Shown here: positions 9,109-20,400 of the stretch, piece after piece
Numbering within the stretch: the stretch's first letter is position 1
Layout of the letters: each line of letters opens with the position of its first letter
DNA from: Aurantiochytrium sp. KH105
Taxonomy: Eukaryota > Sar > Bigyra > Thraustochytrida > Thraustochytriidae
Reading direction: 5' to 3'
Assembly (NCBI GenBank): GCA_003116975.1
Contig: BGKB01000061.1
Location: 310,001-374,000 of the forward strand
DNA: 64,000 nt
Translations under genes and position numbers: made by a program
The notes under the pieces: generated by a model
Databases searched by the model: none
Told to the model about the DNA's origin: nothing
Seen by the model: only the letters and a program-made list of their open reading frames with translations

Positions 9109-12100
9109 ATGGAGCCCGAGCTGAAGCAGCTGCTCCTCAAGGATGGCCTCGTGCTGGGCCCGCAGATCGGCCAGGGCAGCTTCGGAACGGTCTTCCGGTG
9201 CACAGACGTCAAAACGCAAATTGCCTATGCCGTGAAAAAGGTCGACTTGCGCGTCCTGCGCATGCAGCCCCACTTCATGATGGAGAGACTCAAGCGAGAG
9301 TGCTCCGTCCTGCAAAACCTGAAACATCCGTCCGTGATTCGCCTGTACAAGACCATTGAAGCAAAGGACGCCCTACTCATGGTCATGGAAATGGTCCTCG
9401 GCATGGAACTCTTCGAAATGATCCTCGCTATCTCGGGCCTCGACGAGGGTGAGGCCTGCGCGGTCTTTATCCAGCTCGCCTCTGCGCTCGCATACATGCA
9501 CAATCTGGGCATTGTGCATCGAGACATCAAACCAGAGAATATCCTCGTACAAGGAACCACGGAAAGCGAGGCCACCGCCGAAAGCACGGTGTTCCAGGAC
9601 GCCTTTAAGCACTTGCGCCCACGCATCAAACTCATCGACTTTGGGCTGAGCAAAGTCCTTAGCTCTGAGCGCGGCGGCTCCATCGCCAAGAGCCTCGTGG
9701 GAACCCCCCGGTACGTGGCGCCCGAGATTATCGAGGTCGGCGAGCGGGCGCGTCGAGAGTCGCGCACGCTCGGTGCCCCGTCCACCCCCGCGATCGACGA
9801 CGCACTCTCGTACAGCGAAAAGGTAGACTGTTACTCTACCGGAGTTCTCTTGCACGTCACGCTGGCTGCCTGCTTTCCCCAGTTCGAGGCCGGCCAGCGC
9901 GTCATTTACTCTGACCCGCGGATCGCGCGCGTCTCGACCCAGGCCAAGGATCTCATTTCTAAACTGATGGATCCCAACCCGCGCACGCGATGCACCATTG
10001 TGGAGGCGCTTCGTCATCCCTGGGTGCATGAACACCATCCTCGTGCAGCCCAAGCCGCTCTCAAGATTGCCAACATTCAGCTCCCGCTCAGTCCTGACTC
10101 TTCGCCTTCGCACTCCCCCTCGCAGTCGCCCACGGCGGAGATGTTCCCGCGCGGGCCCATGCGCATCAGCGTCGTTGACCACATGAATGGCGCCATTTCA
10201 CCGTCTGCCACCAAGTCGGAGACGGCAACCTCGGGCGACGCAAGCACGGCTTCCTCCCATTCCCAGGCCTCAACTCATTCGCGTGCTTCTGCGCCTGCGC
10301 GCACGAGTGCCGACGCAGCCATCGACGGGACGTCCTTTGCGCCGGAGCAGCGGCCCAAGAGCGCTGCTGCAATGTCCGAGCCTCCGCGATATCCGACAAC
10401 GCCCACGCAACAACACGTCGGGGCAAGGTCCGAGTCGGCAACGGAGAGAACCGGCTCGAACACGAGCGGGAGCGGGACCAAGGAGATCAATCGCCTCTTT
10501 GATCAAGTCTCGGCGGCCGCTGCCGAGTTTGAGGGTATCGCAAGCGGTGGCTCCATGGACTCGGTCCATCTCGATCGCATGAATTCTGCCACTGGAAGCC
10601 AGGGCAGCGAGGTCGCCGCGCACCTCGGATCTGGTCTTCACGAGTCCTCTGCGGATCGCTACACGGGCATGAAGCGGCAAATTTCGCGCGCAGCTCCGCG
10701 AGATGCTAGCCAAACGGGCGACGAGCTTCTTGCTGAGACGATGCACGGCAAGTATGGTCGACGCGCGCGCAACGCGTCAGAATCGTCGATGCGATCGAAC
10801 TCGCGATCGTCGATCGAGGTGCTCAACCTCCCTGGCGCCGCCAACGGCGTCTGGGGCCCGCTCAAGGAGGCGCGATCCCGCCCTGGTAGTGTCACCTCGG
10901 ACACGGATTCTTCAAGCGGCAACGAGGATTCGCCCACTTCGCCTGCTGACCCGCCTCTCGATGACATCAATGAGCACGAGCGTCTCTACGATACTACCGA
11001 GACTGAAATGCATGCGAGATCGGCTGCAGCGTCGACCCCCACGAGTCAGCCAGTGTCCACGGTGGCAAGAACACAGTCGCCTCGTGCGGCGGGCCGAACG
11101 GCAGCCTCGAGCACCGCGCCCACTGCACCAAGGGCACCTTCTGGCTTTGTGGGAGACAGTATCATTCCCCGCGCGCACGCGGACCTCGCCAACGTCGAGG
11201 TTCCCTCCGAGAACAATGCGATCATTAACCCGGATCTGCTGTTGCAGCTGCAGACGCAGATTGCGCAATGCTTCCACCAATCGTTTGATGCCTTCAAAGA
11301 CGACGACGTCGTCTCGCCGGGTATCGTTTCGAGTGCGGTGGCGAGCCGCGAGCTTTTGGGGGCCTCGCAAACGATTTTGAAGAAACTCGAGCATACGTCG
11401 ATCTCGGTGACGGACCTAATTCCGGACATGCAGATCGCAGTGGAGGAGGGTGAGTTTGGAATGGCCATTCAGTGCTTTGACACCATCAAAGAGTGGATTC
11501 GCGGCATTCAGAGCGAGTCGCAGGATCTCCTCAAGGCCAATGTCAAGGTCATTGCCGCTGTGAACAATACTTTGCAGCTTGCGCGCAGGCGTCATCGCGT
11601 TCATGCCGCCGCGGCTGCGGGGTACCGCGTCACCGACGCAGTTGCTGTCGAGAAGAGCAACAATGCCCGCGTCAAGCACGCGAACGGCATCAATTCTTCA
11701 GGCACGGGCGCGAGCGCTGGTGCGGTGGAGGCCGCCGAGGAGGGCCAGATTCAGTCCACCAAGGCCCTTGAAGAGCAAGAGCAGGCGAAAATGGACCTCG
11801 AGACGACAACACCCTCGGCGCTTGCCTCGTTGCGTGACCGGCAAAAGCTTGCCCAAGAGCAACGCGAAAACGAGCGCGTCCTCGAAGAGCAGATCCGAAC
11901 GTACAACCGTGAACTTGCCGAGGCTCAGCGGCTCAAGGCCGAAGCTGCTGCGAGCGGGGACCTTGACGAGGACGAGGCCTCAGTCGTGCTGCCGGGCGAG
12001 TTCAGTGTTGTCTCTTTGCAGCCGGGTGCCGAACACCTGGAACCCATCAGCAAAGCTTTGGCCATGCTCAAGGAGATCGATCGACTCTTACAAAAACATG

Positions 12101-12339
12101 CCTCGTTTTGGTCTCACATGGAGGTCGTCGTTGATGTGTTGTTACAGCGCGCGAATCATGTGGAGACAATGGTCAACTACTCGCGGAATCCGCGCCTCCG
12201 TGGCCGTTTTCTTGAGCGCGTCGAAGACTACTCGCAAATGTGGACTCGCATTACGCACATGTGCCAACAGTTCAACAACAAGTTGCACGCTGTTGAACGT
12301 GTGAACATGTATGGCTTCCTCACTGATTCGATCGGGTAG
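9109..12339 (+). CDS. Large Ser/Thr protein kinase, CAMK-like, with long C-terminal extension
   Basis: The single-exon protein is 1076 aa. The kinase domain (about residues 14-305) is complete: glycine loop GQGSFGTV (about 20-27), AVKK lysine (about 42), HRDIKPEN (about 137-144), LIDFGLSK (about 176-183) and a VGTPRYVAPE activation-loop end. There is an insert of about 25 residues between the catalytic loop and DFG and another after APE. All catalytic residues are present, so it should be active. Residues about 310-700 are Ser/Thr/Pro-rich and disordered. Residues about 705-1065 form a predicted helical region (PDLLLQLQTQIAQCF onward) with a coiled-coil stretch near KALEEQEQAKMDLE. The kinase core looks CAMK/CDPK-like but has no calmodulin site or EF-hands that I can see. 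Substrate and pathway are unknown. Confidence 0.85.
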   Translation: MEPELKQLLLKDGLVLGPQIGQGSFGTVFRCTDVKTQIAYAVKKVDLRVLRMQPHFMMERLKRECSVLQNLKHPSVIRLYKTIEAKDALLMVMEMVLGMELFEMILAISGLDEGEACAVFIQLASALAYMHNLGIVHRDIKPENILVQGTTESEATAESTVFQDAFKHLRPRIKLIDFGLSKVLSSERGGSIAKSLVGTPRYVAPEIIEVGERARRESRTLGAPSTPAIDDALSYSEKVDCYSTGVLLHVTLAACFPQFEAGQRVIYSDPRIARVSTQAKDLISKLMDPNPRTRCTIVEALRHPWVHEHHPRAAQAALKIANIQLPLSPDSSPSHSPSQSPTAEMFPRGPMRISVVDHMNGAISPSATKSETATSGDASTASSHSQASTHSRASAPARTSADAAIDGTSFAPEQRPKSAAAMSEPPRYPTTPTQQHVGARSESATERTGSNTSGSGTKEINRLFDQVSAAAAEFEGIASGGSMDSVHLDRMNSATGSQGSEVAAHLGSGLHESSADRYTGMKRQISRAAPRDASQTGDELLAETMHGKYGRRARNASESSMRSNSRSSIEVLNLPGAANGVWGPLKEARSRPGSVTSDTDSSSGNEDSPTSPADPPLDDINEHERLYDTTETEMHARSAAASTPTSQPVSTVARTQSPRAAGRTAASSTAPTAPRAPSGFVGDSIIPRAHADLANVEVPSENNAIINPDLLLQLQTQIAQCFHQSFDAFKDDDVVSPGIVSSAVASRELLGASQTILKKLEHTSISVTDLIPDMQIAVEEGEFGMAIQCFDTIKEWIRGIQSESQDLLKANVKVIAAVNNTLQLARRRHRVHAAAAAGYRVTDAVAVEKSNNARVKHANGINSSGTGASAGAVEAAEEGQIQSTKALEEQEQAKMDLETTTPSALASLRDRQKLAQEQRENERVLEEQIRTYNRELAEAQRLKAEAAASGDLDEDEASVVLPGEFSVVSLQPGAEHLEPISKALAMLKEIDRLLQKHASFWSHMEVVVDVLLQRANHVETMVNYSRNPRLRGRFLERVEDYSQMWTRITHMCQQFNNKLHAVERVNMYGFLTDSIG

Positions 12340-12815
12340 GCGTGTTGCCTGCTCACCCGCCCACTCACCTACCTGGCCGTCCGCCCGTCCATCTGTACGT
12401 CCTTTTTTCTCGTATGATGTGATGTGATGTGAGGTGAGGTGAGGTGAGGTGAGATGTTCGATTTTCGTCGACAGTGAGTGCAAGAAACGAAGAAATTGTT
12501 TTCGCTCACCAGGTCAAACAAATGAAGGCGCGCAATCGTTTGCACAAACGCGTTATGCACATGAGACCGTCTTTCCCCTTTTGGTTTGTTATGGCGTGAC
12601 ATGTTGTAGTTCAAAGCGAACAGGGTTTGCACCACGGCACGAAACTTGCACGTCGTGCCTTTGCAAAAAAAAAACACAAAAAAAAAAAGAAAAGAAAGGA
12701 AGACTGTCACCGTAACAATTCCCACCCCACCTTGTCTGATAGCAGGAAAAGATTTCCAACAATTTTATTACTTTGATCCAACTTTGATCGATTTTGCCGA
12801 ACATTTTTGCCTTGC
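12340..12815. other. Short convergent intergenic region
   Basis: This is 3' flank of the kinase and of the HORMA gene. It has a (gtgat)/(gtgag) pentanucleotide array at about 12415-12455 and A-rich runs at about 12665-12700. No gene is seen. Confidence 0.7.
12415..12455. repeat. (gtgat)n-(gtgag)n pentanucleotide microsatellite
   Basis: About eight tandem 5-bp units change from gtgat to gtgag part-way along. Confidence 0.9.
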
Positions 12816-13739
12816 TTATTCCAAAGGACTGTAATCGAATTCATTTTCTGCTGCAAGCTGATGTGTTTGCGCACCAAAGGCATCTTCCGATGAAGATGAA
12901 GGCGGCGCTATCCAGTCCTCGTTGGATGCGCTGACTTGAGTTCCTATTGCTCCGTTGTCCTGGTCCGCATCCTCATCAGATGCTTCGTCAGTCTCTTGCT
13001 GCCGATGGTTGTTCTGCTTTGCATCTGCGCCGTGATTTGTTGATGATCTCTCCTGAGAATGCTCCTCCTGCTCCAATATCTCACTTTCATGTAAAGCGCG
13101 AGACTTAACTTGCTCCTTTACAAGGGGCTCGGCGTCGCGAGTGGACTTTTCAGGGATTTGGGGTTTTGCCTCGTGAAAGCTCTGAACAAATGCTTCAAGC
13201 TCGATGCCCGAGGTCACCGGAACAGTCAATATAGGCTCGATCACTTGTACGCGTGAAGGCGGAGCTTGGAGTGCGCCAGGCACCTCGCGTATCCACGAAG
13301 CGTGGTATGCAGTCGGGTCGATGTCATGACAAACGAGCAGAAGCGAGAATGTGCGTCCTTCTACGACTGGCAGAGATCCAAGGTCCTTACAAAGGACCTT
13401 TTCGAAAAAGCATCGACACGCGTCTGCAGTAAGCACTGCGCCGTTCGCAGCTGCGCTCGTCTGGAACTTGAGGCGAATGCGCTCCGCAGGCACGGCGTCA
13501 CTGGGGTCGCGCAGGACAATTTGAATTTCGCTCAGCTGGCCCTTGAGCAGCCAGGCCTCTGCGTCGCGGACGTGCTTGTCAACGTACGCGCAGAGCCCCG
13601 CGTGCATGCTCTGCCACACCGTGGCGCCCCAGCGTACCGTGCGGCGAAAGGTCTCACGCGGGTAGACCCTCTTGCGCCAAAGCACCGCGTGCACCGCGAG
13701 CGCCAGGAACTCGCCCACATCCGCCGCAGCAGACGCCAT
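12816..13739 (-). CDS. MAD2L2: REV7/MAD2L2 homologue (HORMA domain)
   Basis: The protein is 307 aa. Residues about 8-200 match the HORMA fold of REV7: FLALAVHAVLWRKRVYPRETF at the start corresponds to the FLEVAVHLILY..VYP.G.F block of REV7, followed by a partner-binding region and a closing beta segment (VLTADACRCFFEKVL). REV7 is the accessory subunit of DNA polymerase zeta in translesion synthesis and a HORMA switch protein in other complexes. 'VYP' and the overall order favour REV7 over MAD2 or HORMAD. It is longer than the usual length of about 210 aa because of an acidic, Ser/Gln-rich tail (about 215-307). It is divergent from the SWR1-like gene and convergent with the kinase gene. Confidence 0.82.
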   Translation of the reverse strand: MASAAADVGEFLALAVHAVLWRKRVYPRETFRRTVRWGATVWQSMHAGLCAYVDKHVRDAEAWLLKGQLSEIQIVLRDPSDAVPAERIRLKFQTSAAANGAVLTADACRCFFEKVLCKDLGSLPVVEGRTFSLLLVCHDIDPTAYHASWIREVPGALQAPPSRVQVIEPILTVPVTSGIELEAFVQSFHEAKPQIPEKSTRDAEPLVKEQVKSRALHESEILEQEEHSQERSSTNHGADAKQNNHRQQETDEASDEDADQDNGAIGTQVSASNEDWIAPPSSSSEDAFGAQTHQLAAENEFDYSPLE

Positions 13740-14440
13740 GCCCAGTGCCGCCGCGCATGGCCCTCCTCCTCGACCCTTTCTTGCGCGTCTGCGCTGTGCT
13801 CCTCGCGCTCGTCAAAGTCGCTTTGCTCCCCGCGAGCGATCGCGGTGCTGTCGATCGTTGCGATCGTTGATCAATCTTCGATCAACAACAACAAGATCTC
13901 GCGAGTGAAGGAACTTCGGCGCCGCCCCGCGCCGAAGTTCTCACCGGGAAAAACGCAGTCGAGCGTCTATCTTGCTGCTTGTTGTCTGCTCGATGATGAC
14001 TGGTGGTATCGACTTCGTCCTAGCCTGAGAAGGCATTGGCGACCAAAGTAGATCCGGCGAGTCTTGGAGGATCTTCTTTCGCTCACAGCTTGACAATTTT
14101 ACAAGTTGCAGTCTGCAGCGATAAGCTCTGAACGAAGGAGGAGGAGGCCCGGGCGGCACCAAGCGAAGCGAAAGACCAAAAACAAAACAGAAGAGCAAAA
14201 AAGGAAAAAGAGCAAAAAAGAAAAAAGAGCAAAAAAGAAAGGGCCGCAACCCGAAATGCAAAAATCAAACAAATCGAAGCGCCGCGAGCTGGCGGCTGCC
14301 GCGCACGGGGCGGCTGCGCGGGCGCGCCTTCGAGGCCGCGGGGCGCAGGGAGGCCGCGGGCGCGGCGCGGGGGCCCGGGGCGAGTCCGGGTCTCCTCCTT
14401 TCCTTTCGCCTCGGCGCCGCGGGCTGGCGGTCGGGCCGCC
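13740..14440. other. Divergent intergenic region between REV7 and SWR1-like genes
   Basis: About 700 bp. It holds purine-rich tracts (14165-14240, repeated aaaaag/agcaaaa) and a GC-rich island (about 14280-14440) running into the SWR1-like ATG. No gene is seen. It probably contains both promoters and 5' UTRs. Confidence 0.6.
14280..14440 (+). promoter_or_regulatory. GC/CpG-rich island before the SWR1-like start
   Basis: A dense run of G+C with many CG dinucleotides ends at the ATG. A regulatory role is inferred from position and from repetition of this pattern at other genes. Confidence 0.35.
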
Positions 14441-17400
14441 ATGGCGGCAGAAAACGAGGTCATGCCCGCCGGCCCGCTCGGGAACGGCGCGGTTAGCGAC
14501 GTGAAGGAGGAGGCGGGCCGCGACGACGAGCAACAGGAGGACGAGGAAAATCACGAGGGCGGAGATGAGGAGCACGAGGATGACGACGAGGACGACGACG
14601 AGGACGAAGACGAAGACGAGAAAGAGGACGTCTTGGATGAGAACGGCCACGAGACCGTCAAGGTCGACACGGGCCTGGACGTGCAAAAAATGTCGCTGAG
14701 CGAGCTTGTGCGACATAAGACACTCGTCCAAAGGCGCTTGCACCAGATTGCGCCCGTGTCAACGGCGCGCATTGGCAGGGCGCAGGACGACGCCAAGATG
14801 AACACCGCGCATTGGGGCTACCTCTTGAAAGAAATGGAGTGGATGGCCAAGGACTTCAAGTCTGAACGCGGCTGGAAGCAGAAACAGCAAAAGATCATCG
14901 TCAAGTCCGCCTTGCGTCAGAGAGAAAAGATGCTCAACAAAGATCTCCAGAACTCTGCCGTGATGCGCAAGACGGCGCGCAAGATCTGCGCACGTGTGGC
15001 TCGAGAGGTGCGCACTTTTTGGGACAAGATTGACCGCATCGTCGTGTACAAGCACAAGACAGAGTTTTACGCAAAACAGCAGGCCGCCATGGACAAGCAT
15101 CTCAATTTTCTCGTGAGCCAGACCGAACGTTATTCCAATATGCTCGCTTCAAAGCTTCGTCGCGAGGCTGAAGAGGATGAGCGAAGGTATATTGCCCCGC
15201 CACGTAGCGCCATTAGCGCCAGCACGCCGGGCGCACAAAGCAGTGCGAGCGACGAAAGTGACGACGACAGCGATGACAGCGATGACGACGACCGCAGCGA
15301 TCAAAGCTCTGCGAGCTCAGAGCAAACGGAGACGCAACGATCAAGGCGACAACGACGATCGAATCGCCGTCTCGATAGGCAACTGTCCGATGACAGCAAA
15401 GGGTCCGATCAGGAGTCCCTCGCGTCAATGCTGTATAGCTCACAAGGATCGCGTAAGAGACCTCGTCGCAACGGGGCTTCCCAGAGCCTCAGGGAGCGCA
15501 GTGGCAAACGTTTGCGGGGACGACCAGGTTCTCTCGAGGGCGACGGAGATTTGGACGAAGAAGATTGGCAAATGAGTGATCCTGAAAACGCGCTTGACAA
15601 CGAAAGCACAATCGACGAAGTCGGGGAGGGCAGTGCTGAAGCCAACGCTCAGGAATTGTCAGCGCTTCGACGCGAAGGCCAAATGTCACGAGAAGAGCTG
15701 CTCCGCATGTACGGCTACTCGGATCAGGTGGCTTCCACGTCGACGACGTCTGTGATGCTCACAACGCAGGCCGCAAATCAAGACGAGGATGAAGATCGCG
15801 AGACAAGGGAAGTCGATGATGATTTCGTTGGTGAAGACGAGCAAGATAACGAGGAGACTTTGGAGGCAGAGGGCGAGCAAACAGCCGCTGAGTCGAAGCA
15901 AGAGCTCGATGACCTGCAGGCCGAAGCCGAAATGTCCGTGGAAGAGCTGCGCAAAAAATACGGCGTACCGACTGATGCTGATAACGAAAATGACGATGTG
16001 GATTTCGTTGGTGAAGACGAGCAAGATAACGAGGAGACTTTGGAGGCAGAGGGCGAGCAAACAGCCGCCGAGTCGAAGCAAGAGCTCGATGACCTGCAGG
16101 CCGAAGCCGAAATGTCCGTGGAAGAGCTGCGCAAAAAATACGGCGTACCGACTGATGCTGATGACGAAAATGACGATGTTGATTTCGTTGGTGAAGACGA
16201 GCAAGACAACGAGGATACTTTAGAGGCAGAGGGCGAGCAAACAGCCGCCGAGTCGAAACAGGAGCTTGATGACTTGCAAGCCGAAGCCGAAATGCCTGTG
16301 GAAGAGCTACGCAAAAAATACGGCCTATCGACTGATGCTGATGACGAAAATGACGATGTTGATTTCGTTGGTGAAGACGAGCAAGACAACGAGGAGACTT
16401 TAGAGGCAGAGGGCGAGCAAACAGCCGCCGAGTCGAAACAGGAGCTCGATGACTTGCAAGCCGAAGCCGAAATGTCCGTGGAAGAGCTACGCAAAAAGTA
16501 TTATGGGGCCGCCGCGGCAGACTCCGCATCGTCGCAAAACCTTCGCAAATCCTCGCGACTTGCCAAGGCTCTCAAAGACGGCGGGGACGAGGACGAGGAC
16601 GAGGACGGTGACGTCGAGTTCGCGTACGTCGAAGAGCAAGATGACGAGGAGACAATGGATCAGGAAGGCGAGCTCGACCACGACGAAGCTCAGCGTGAGC
16701 TTGCTGATCTCGACGAAGAGGCAAATATGAGCCGCGACGAGCTGATGGCGCGATATGGCTACGGACCATCGAATGCTCAAGCTCAAGGCAACAGACCCAG
16801 CAATGCAGATGAGGACGACTCAGAAATGCATGACGCGCCATCGCAACAGTCAGAACCCGTTGGGAAGGACAATGACCAAGAAGACGCGATCAAATTTCAA
16901 GTCCCCTTTCTCATGGACAAGGATTTAATGTTGCGCGAGTATCAGCGCCAGGGATTGGATTGGCTGGTGTCCATGTACGAACGGCATCTGAACGGAATTC
17001 TCGCCGACGAAATGGGCCTCGGTAAGACCGTGCAGACAATCTCGCTGCTGGCGCACTTGGCCGCCGAACGTGGCATTTGGGGGCCGCATCTCATTATTGT
17101 ACCAACGAGCGTCCTTTTAAACTGGGAAATGGAGTTCAAAAAGTTCTGCCCAGCTTTCAAGGTACTCACCTATTACGGCACTGTGAAGGAACGCAAGGCA
17201 AAGCGTGTCGGCTGGACTCAACCAAATGCCTTCCATGCCTGCATCACCTCGTACCAGCTTGTCGTGCAGGATGCGCACATATTGCGTCGGCGGAAATGGT
17301 TCTACATGATTCTCGATGAGGCGCACAACATCAAAAACTTTCGATCGCAGCGATGGCAGACTCTCTTGACTTTTAACACGAAACGCCGCCTCCTTCTTAC

Positions 17401-20400
17401 AGGCACGCCATTGCAAAACTCGCTCATGGAGCTGTGGTCGCTCATGCACTTTTTGATGCCGCACATCTTCCGTTCTCAAACCGAGTTCAAGTACTGGTTT
17501 TCGAACCCGCTAAATGCCGTAGTGGAGGGCCGTGGCAAGGCGTCTGCGGCACAAGCTGCACTAGCTCAACAAGAGCAGGATCGCCACAACGCCAAGGTTA
17601 TCAAGCGGCTGCACACTGTGATCCGGCCGTTCCTCCTGCGTCGTCTCAAGGCCGACGTAGCGACGCAGCTTCCGGGCAAGTACGAGCACATCGTGCGCGT
17701 CCCGTTGTCGCGGCGGCAACGCTTTTTGTACGAGGACTTTATCTCCCGAAGCTCCACGCGACAGGCCCTGACGAGCGGAGGCTACTTGGGCATGATGGCA
17801 ATCCTCATGAAGCTTCGTATGGTTTGTAACCATCCGGACATTTTCGAACCTCGCGTCATTGCCTCGCCCTTTGGCATGGAGCCCCTTCAGGTAGCTGCTG
17901 CTGCGCGTACCCTTGGTATTCGCAAGCACATTGGGGCATGCTTTTGTGGCCGGGATCCGGTTGCCGGCTTGGAGCTGGACATCGGAGGGGTTTGGGGCCT
18001 GGCCAGCCGCGAAGTGGGCCAGTTCCCCGGTCTCTTGCAAAGTAGATCGCAAGTCGAACAGCTCGCAAAACTGCGCCCGGCGAAAAAGGCGCTCATCGAA
18101 GTTCTGTCCTCGACGGACTTTGGCGAAGATGGTGACGATCGCATCGATGCCATGGACCTCTCTGTGGAAGCGCAAGCGGTCGTTGACAAGGCCCGACAGA
18201 TTATGCGAAGCAAAGCCGAGGCCGAGCGCCAGATGCGGGCCGAGCGTTTTGCTGCGCGCATGGCGAACCTCGAGCGACTCTTGCCAGTGTATGGAGAGGA
18301 TCTCCGACGCGCCGTGACGGTGGGTCCGGCACCTGGCATTACGAGCTCGGGGCTACGCTCGCAGTGGCTTCGATACCATGGGCGCGCAGACGTGGACGGG
18401 ACAATGGCCTTGCGCGAATGTACGCCTCGCGTGCTGGACCGTGCCGCGCGTCTGCGGCCAATGCTGGAGCGCTTTACGTTCGTTACACCGGCAGCCATGG
18501 CACCGACGCCTGTCATTCGGTACATGGGTCCGTGGTCGCAGGACAGTCTCAACACGCTGCAAGAGGCGCGCAACCATGCGAGCCGTGCAGAAGAGCTCAT
18601 CCGTGTCGTAAGCAACCCGGATGTAGAGGCGCCTATGAGCGCTGCGATTTTACACCCTGCCGCGATTCGCCAGAGACTAGCCTTCCCGGATAAAATGCTC
18701 GTACAGTATGACTGCGGCAAGCTTCAGTATCTAGCCGCCAAGTTACGCGAGCTCAAGGCAGGGGGGCACCGCGTGCTTATTTTCACGCAGATGACGAAAA
18801 TGCTTGACATTTTGGAGCTCTTTCTGAACTTGCATGGACACATTTACTTTCGATTGGACGGCGCAACCAAGGTGGATGCGCGCCAGCGCATGATGGAAAA
18901 ATTCAATCGCGACACGCGCATTTTTGCATTCATTCTCAGTACACGAAGCGGTGGTCTGGGTATCAATCTGACGGGCGCAGACACTGTAATTTTCTACGAC
19001 TCTGACTGGAATCCTAGCATGGATGCGCAGGCACAGGATCGAGCGCATCGCATTGGGCAAACACGCGATGTGCACATTTATAGACTCATTAGCGAGCATA
19101 CGATTGAGGAGAACATCCTCCTCAAGGCAAATCAGAAGCGAGAACTCAACAAATTGTCTGTGGAAGACGGAAACTTCACGGTGGGCTCCTTTCTTTCTGC
19201 GGGTGGGCAGGTGAAAGAGCTTCTTGGCCTCGAGGGCGGCGACGAAGGCGTGCAAAACGGGACAACAACCGCAGCAGGCGGGGCCTTGGCGGCTGGAGGC
19301 TCACAAGAGGAGATTGAGCGAGCGATGGCCGAGGTCGAAGACGATCTGGACAAGGCTGCTGCGGCGCGAGCGCGGCAAGAGGCGCAGGATGACCTCGACG
19401 AATTTGATGAGGCAGGACCAAGTGATGCGGCTGCGACGACGACGGTGACTTCTGCCGGAGACGCTTCGAAAACGAAGAAGAAGAAGAAGTCGTCGAAATC
19501 GAAATCAAAATCACAAGGGACGACCAAACCGACTGAGCAGGTCAACGGCGGCGAAAGAGCCGGTAACGACAATATGGAGGAGGACGACGACGATGAGGGC
19601 CTCTCTGGCGTGGATGATGATGACGGTGTCGACGATCTCGACAACGAGGACGCGAAGAATAGCTCAAATGAGACGGACCCGGAAAGCGCGGAGACGGCCA
19701 TGACACAGGACCAGCTCAAGGAGATTGAGTCACGACTCGAAAAGGTTGAGCGATTCGCAATCACGTTCAGGCTGTTTTGGTTTCCCGTGGTGGACACGTT
19801 GACAGCACGCTTGCAGATGCAGGCCATGGAGGAGGCACAACAACAGACGTGGGAGGTGGAGAAGCTCGAGGCTGAAAAGGAGGAGATGGAAGACGACGCC
19901 GAGGAAGAGCTTATTATGGCCACGGATGGCAGCAAGTTCGATGTGTCATCGTACCATGCGGCCAAGAATGCAATTGCAAATGCAAAGCGTATGCGCATCC
20001 TGACTGGCAAGGACTGGGTCGAATACAAGACTGCTTGGGGGCGAAAGTATTACCACAATCGCGAGACCATGGAGACAAGCTGGGAGCAACCCGCGATCTT
20101 GCACGCCATGCACGAATTCCGGCAGGCGCAACGACACGGATGGGAACGGCTCATGCCAGAGGTAGTTACGCGTGTAATGCACTACCTCGGGTCTCCAGCA
20201 GAGCGCTTTATCGCGGGATGCGTGTGCAAGCGCTGGCTGCAAGCGTCCCGTCATCCAAGCTTTGCGATTTGGGTGAGCAACGTTTCGGACCTCGCAGATT
20301 CGAAGGTTCCCTTCGACCTTGACTGGATCACGGTAGGCACGCAAGTGGAGACGCTTTATCAGTCGGGCGAAATTTGGTACCCTGCCATCGTCACGGATGT

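Noticed and set aside
15821-16500. The 180-bp repeat considered as a satellite or centromeric monomer (nucleosome-length unit)
   Set aside because: It is in frame, within a conserved gene, and encodes variants of a motif also found singly on either side.
15686-16529. Antisense frames of 172-256 codons opposite the SWR1-like repeats
   Set aside because: They mirror the 180-bp coding repeat; the sense frame is part of a conserved protein.
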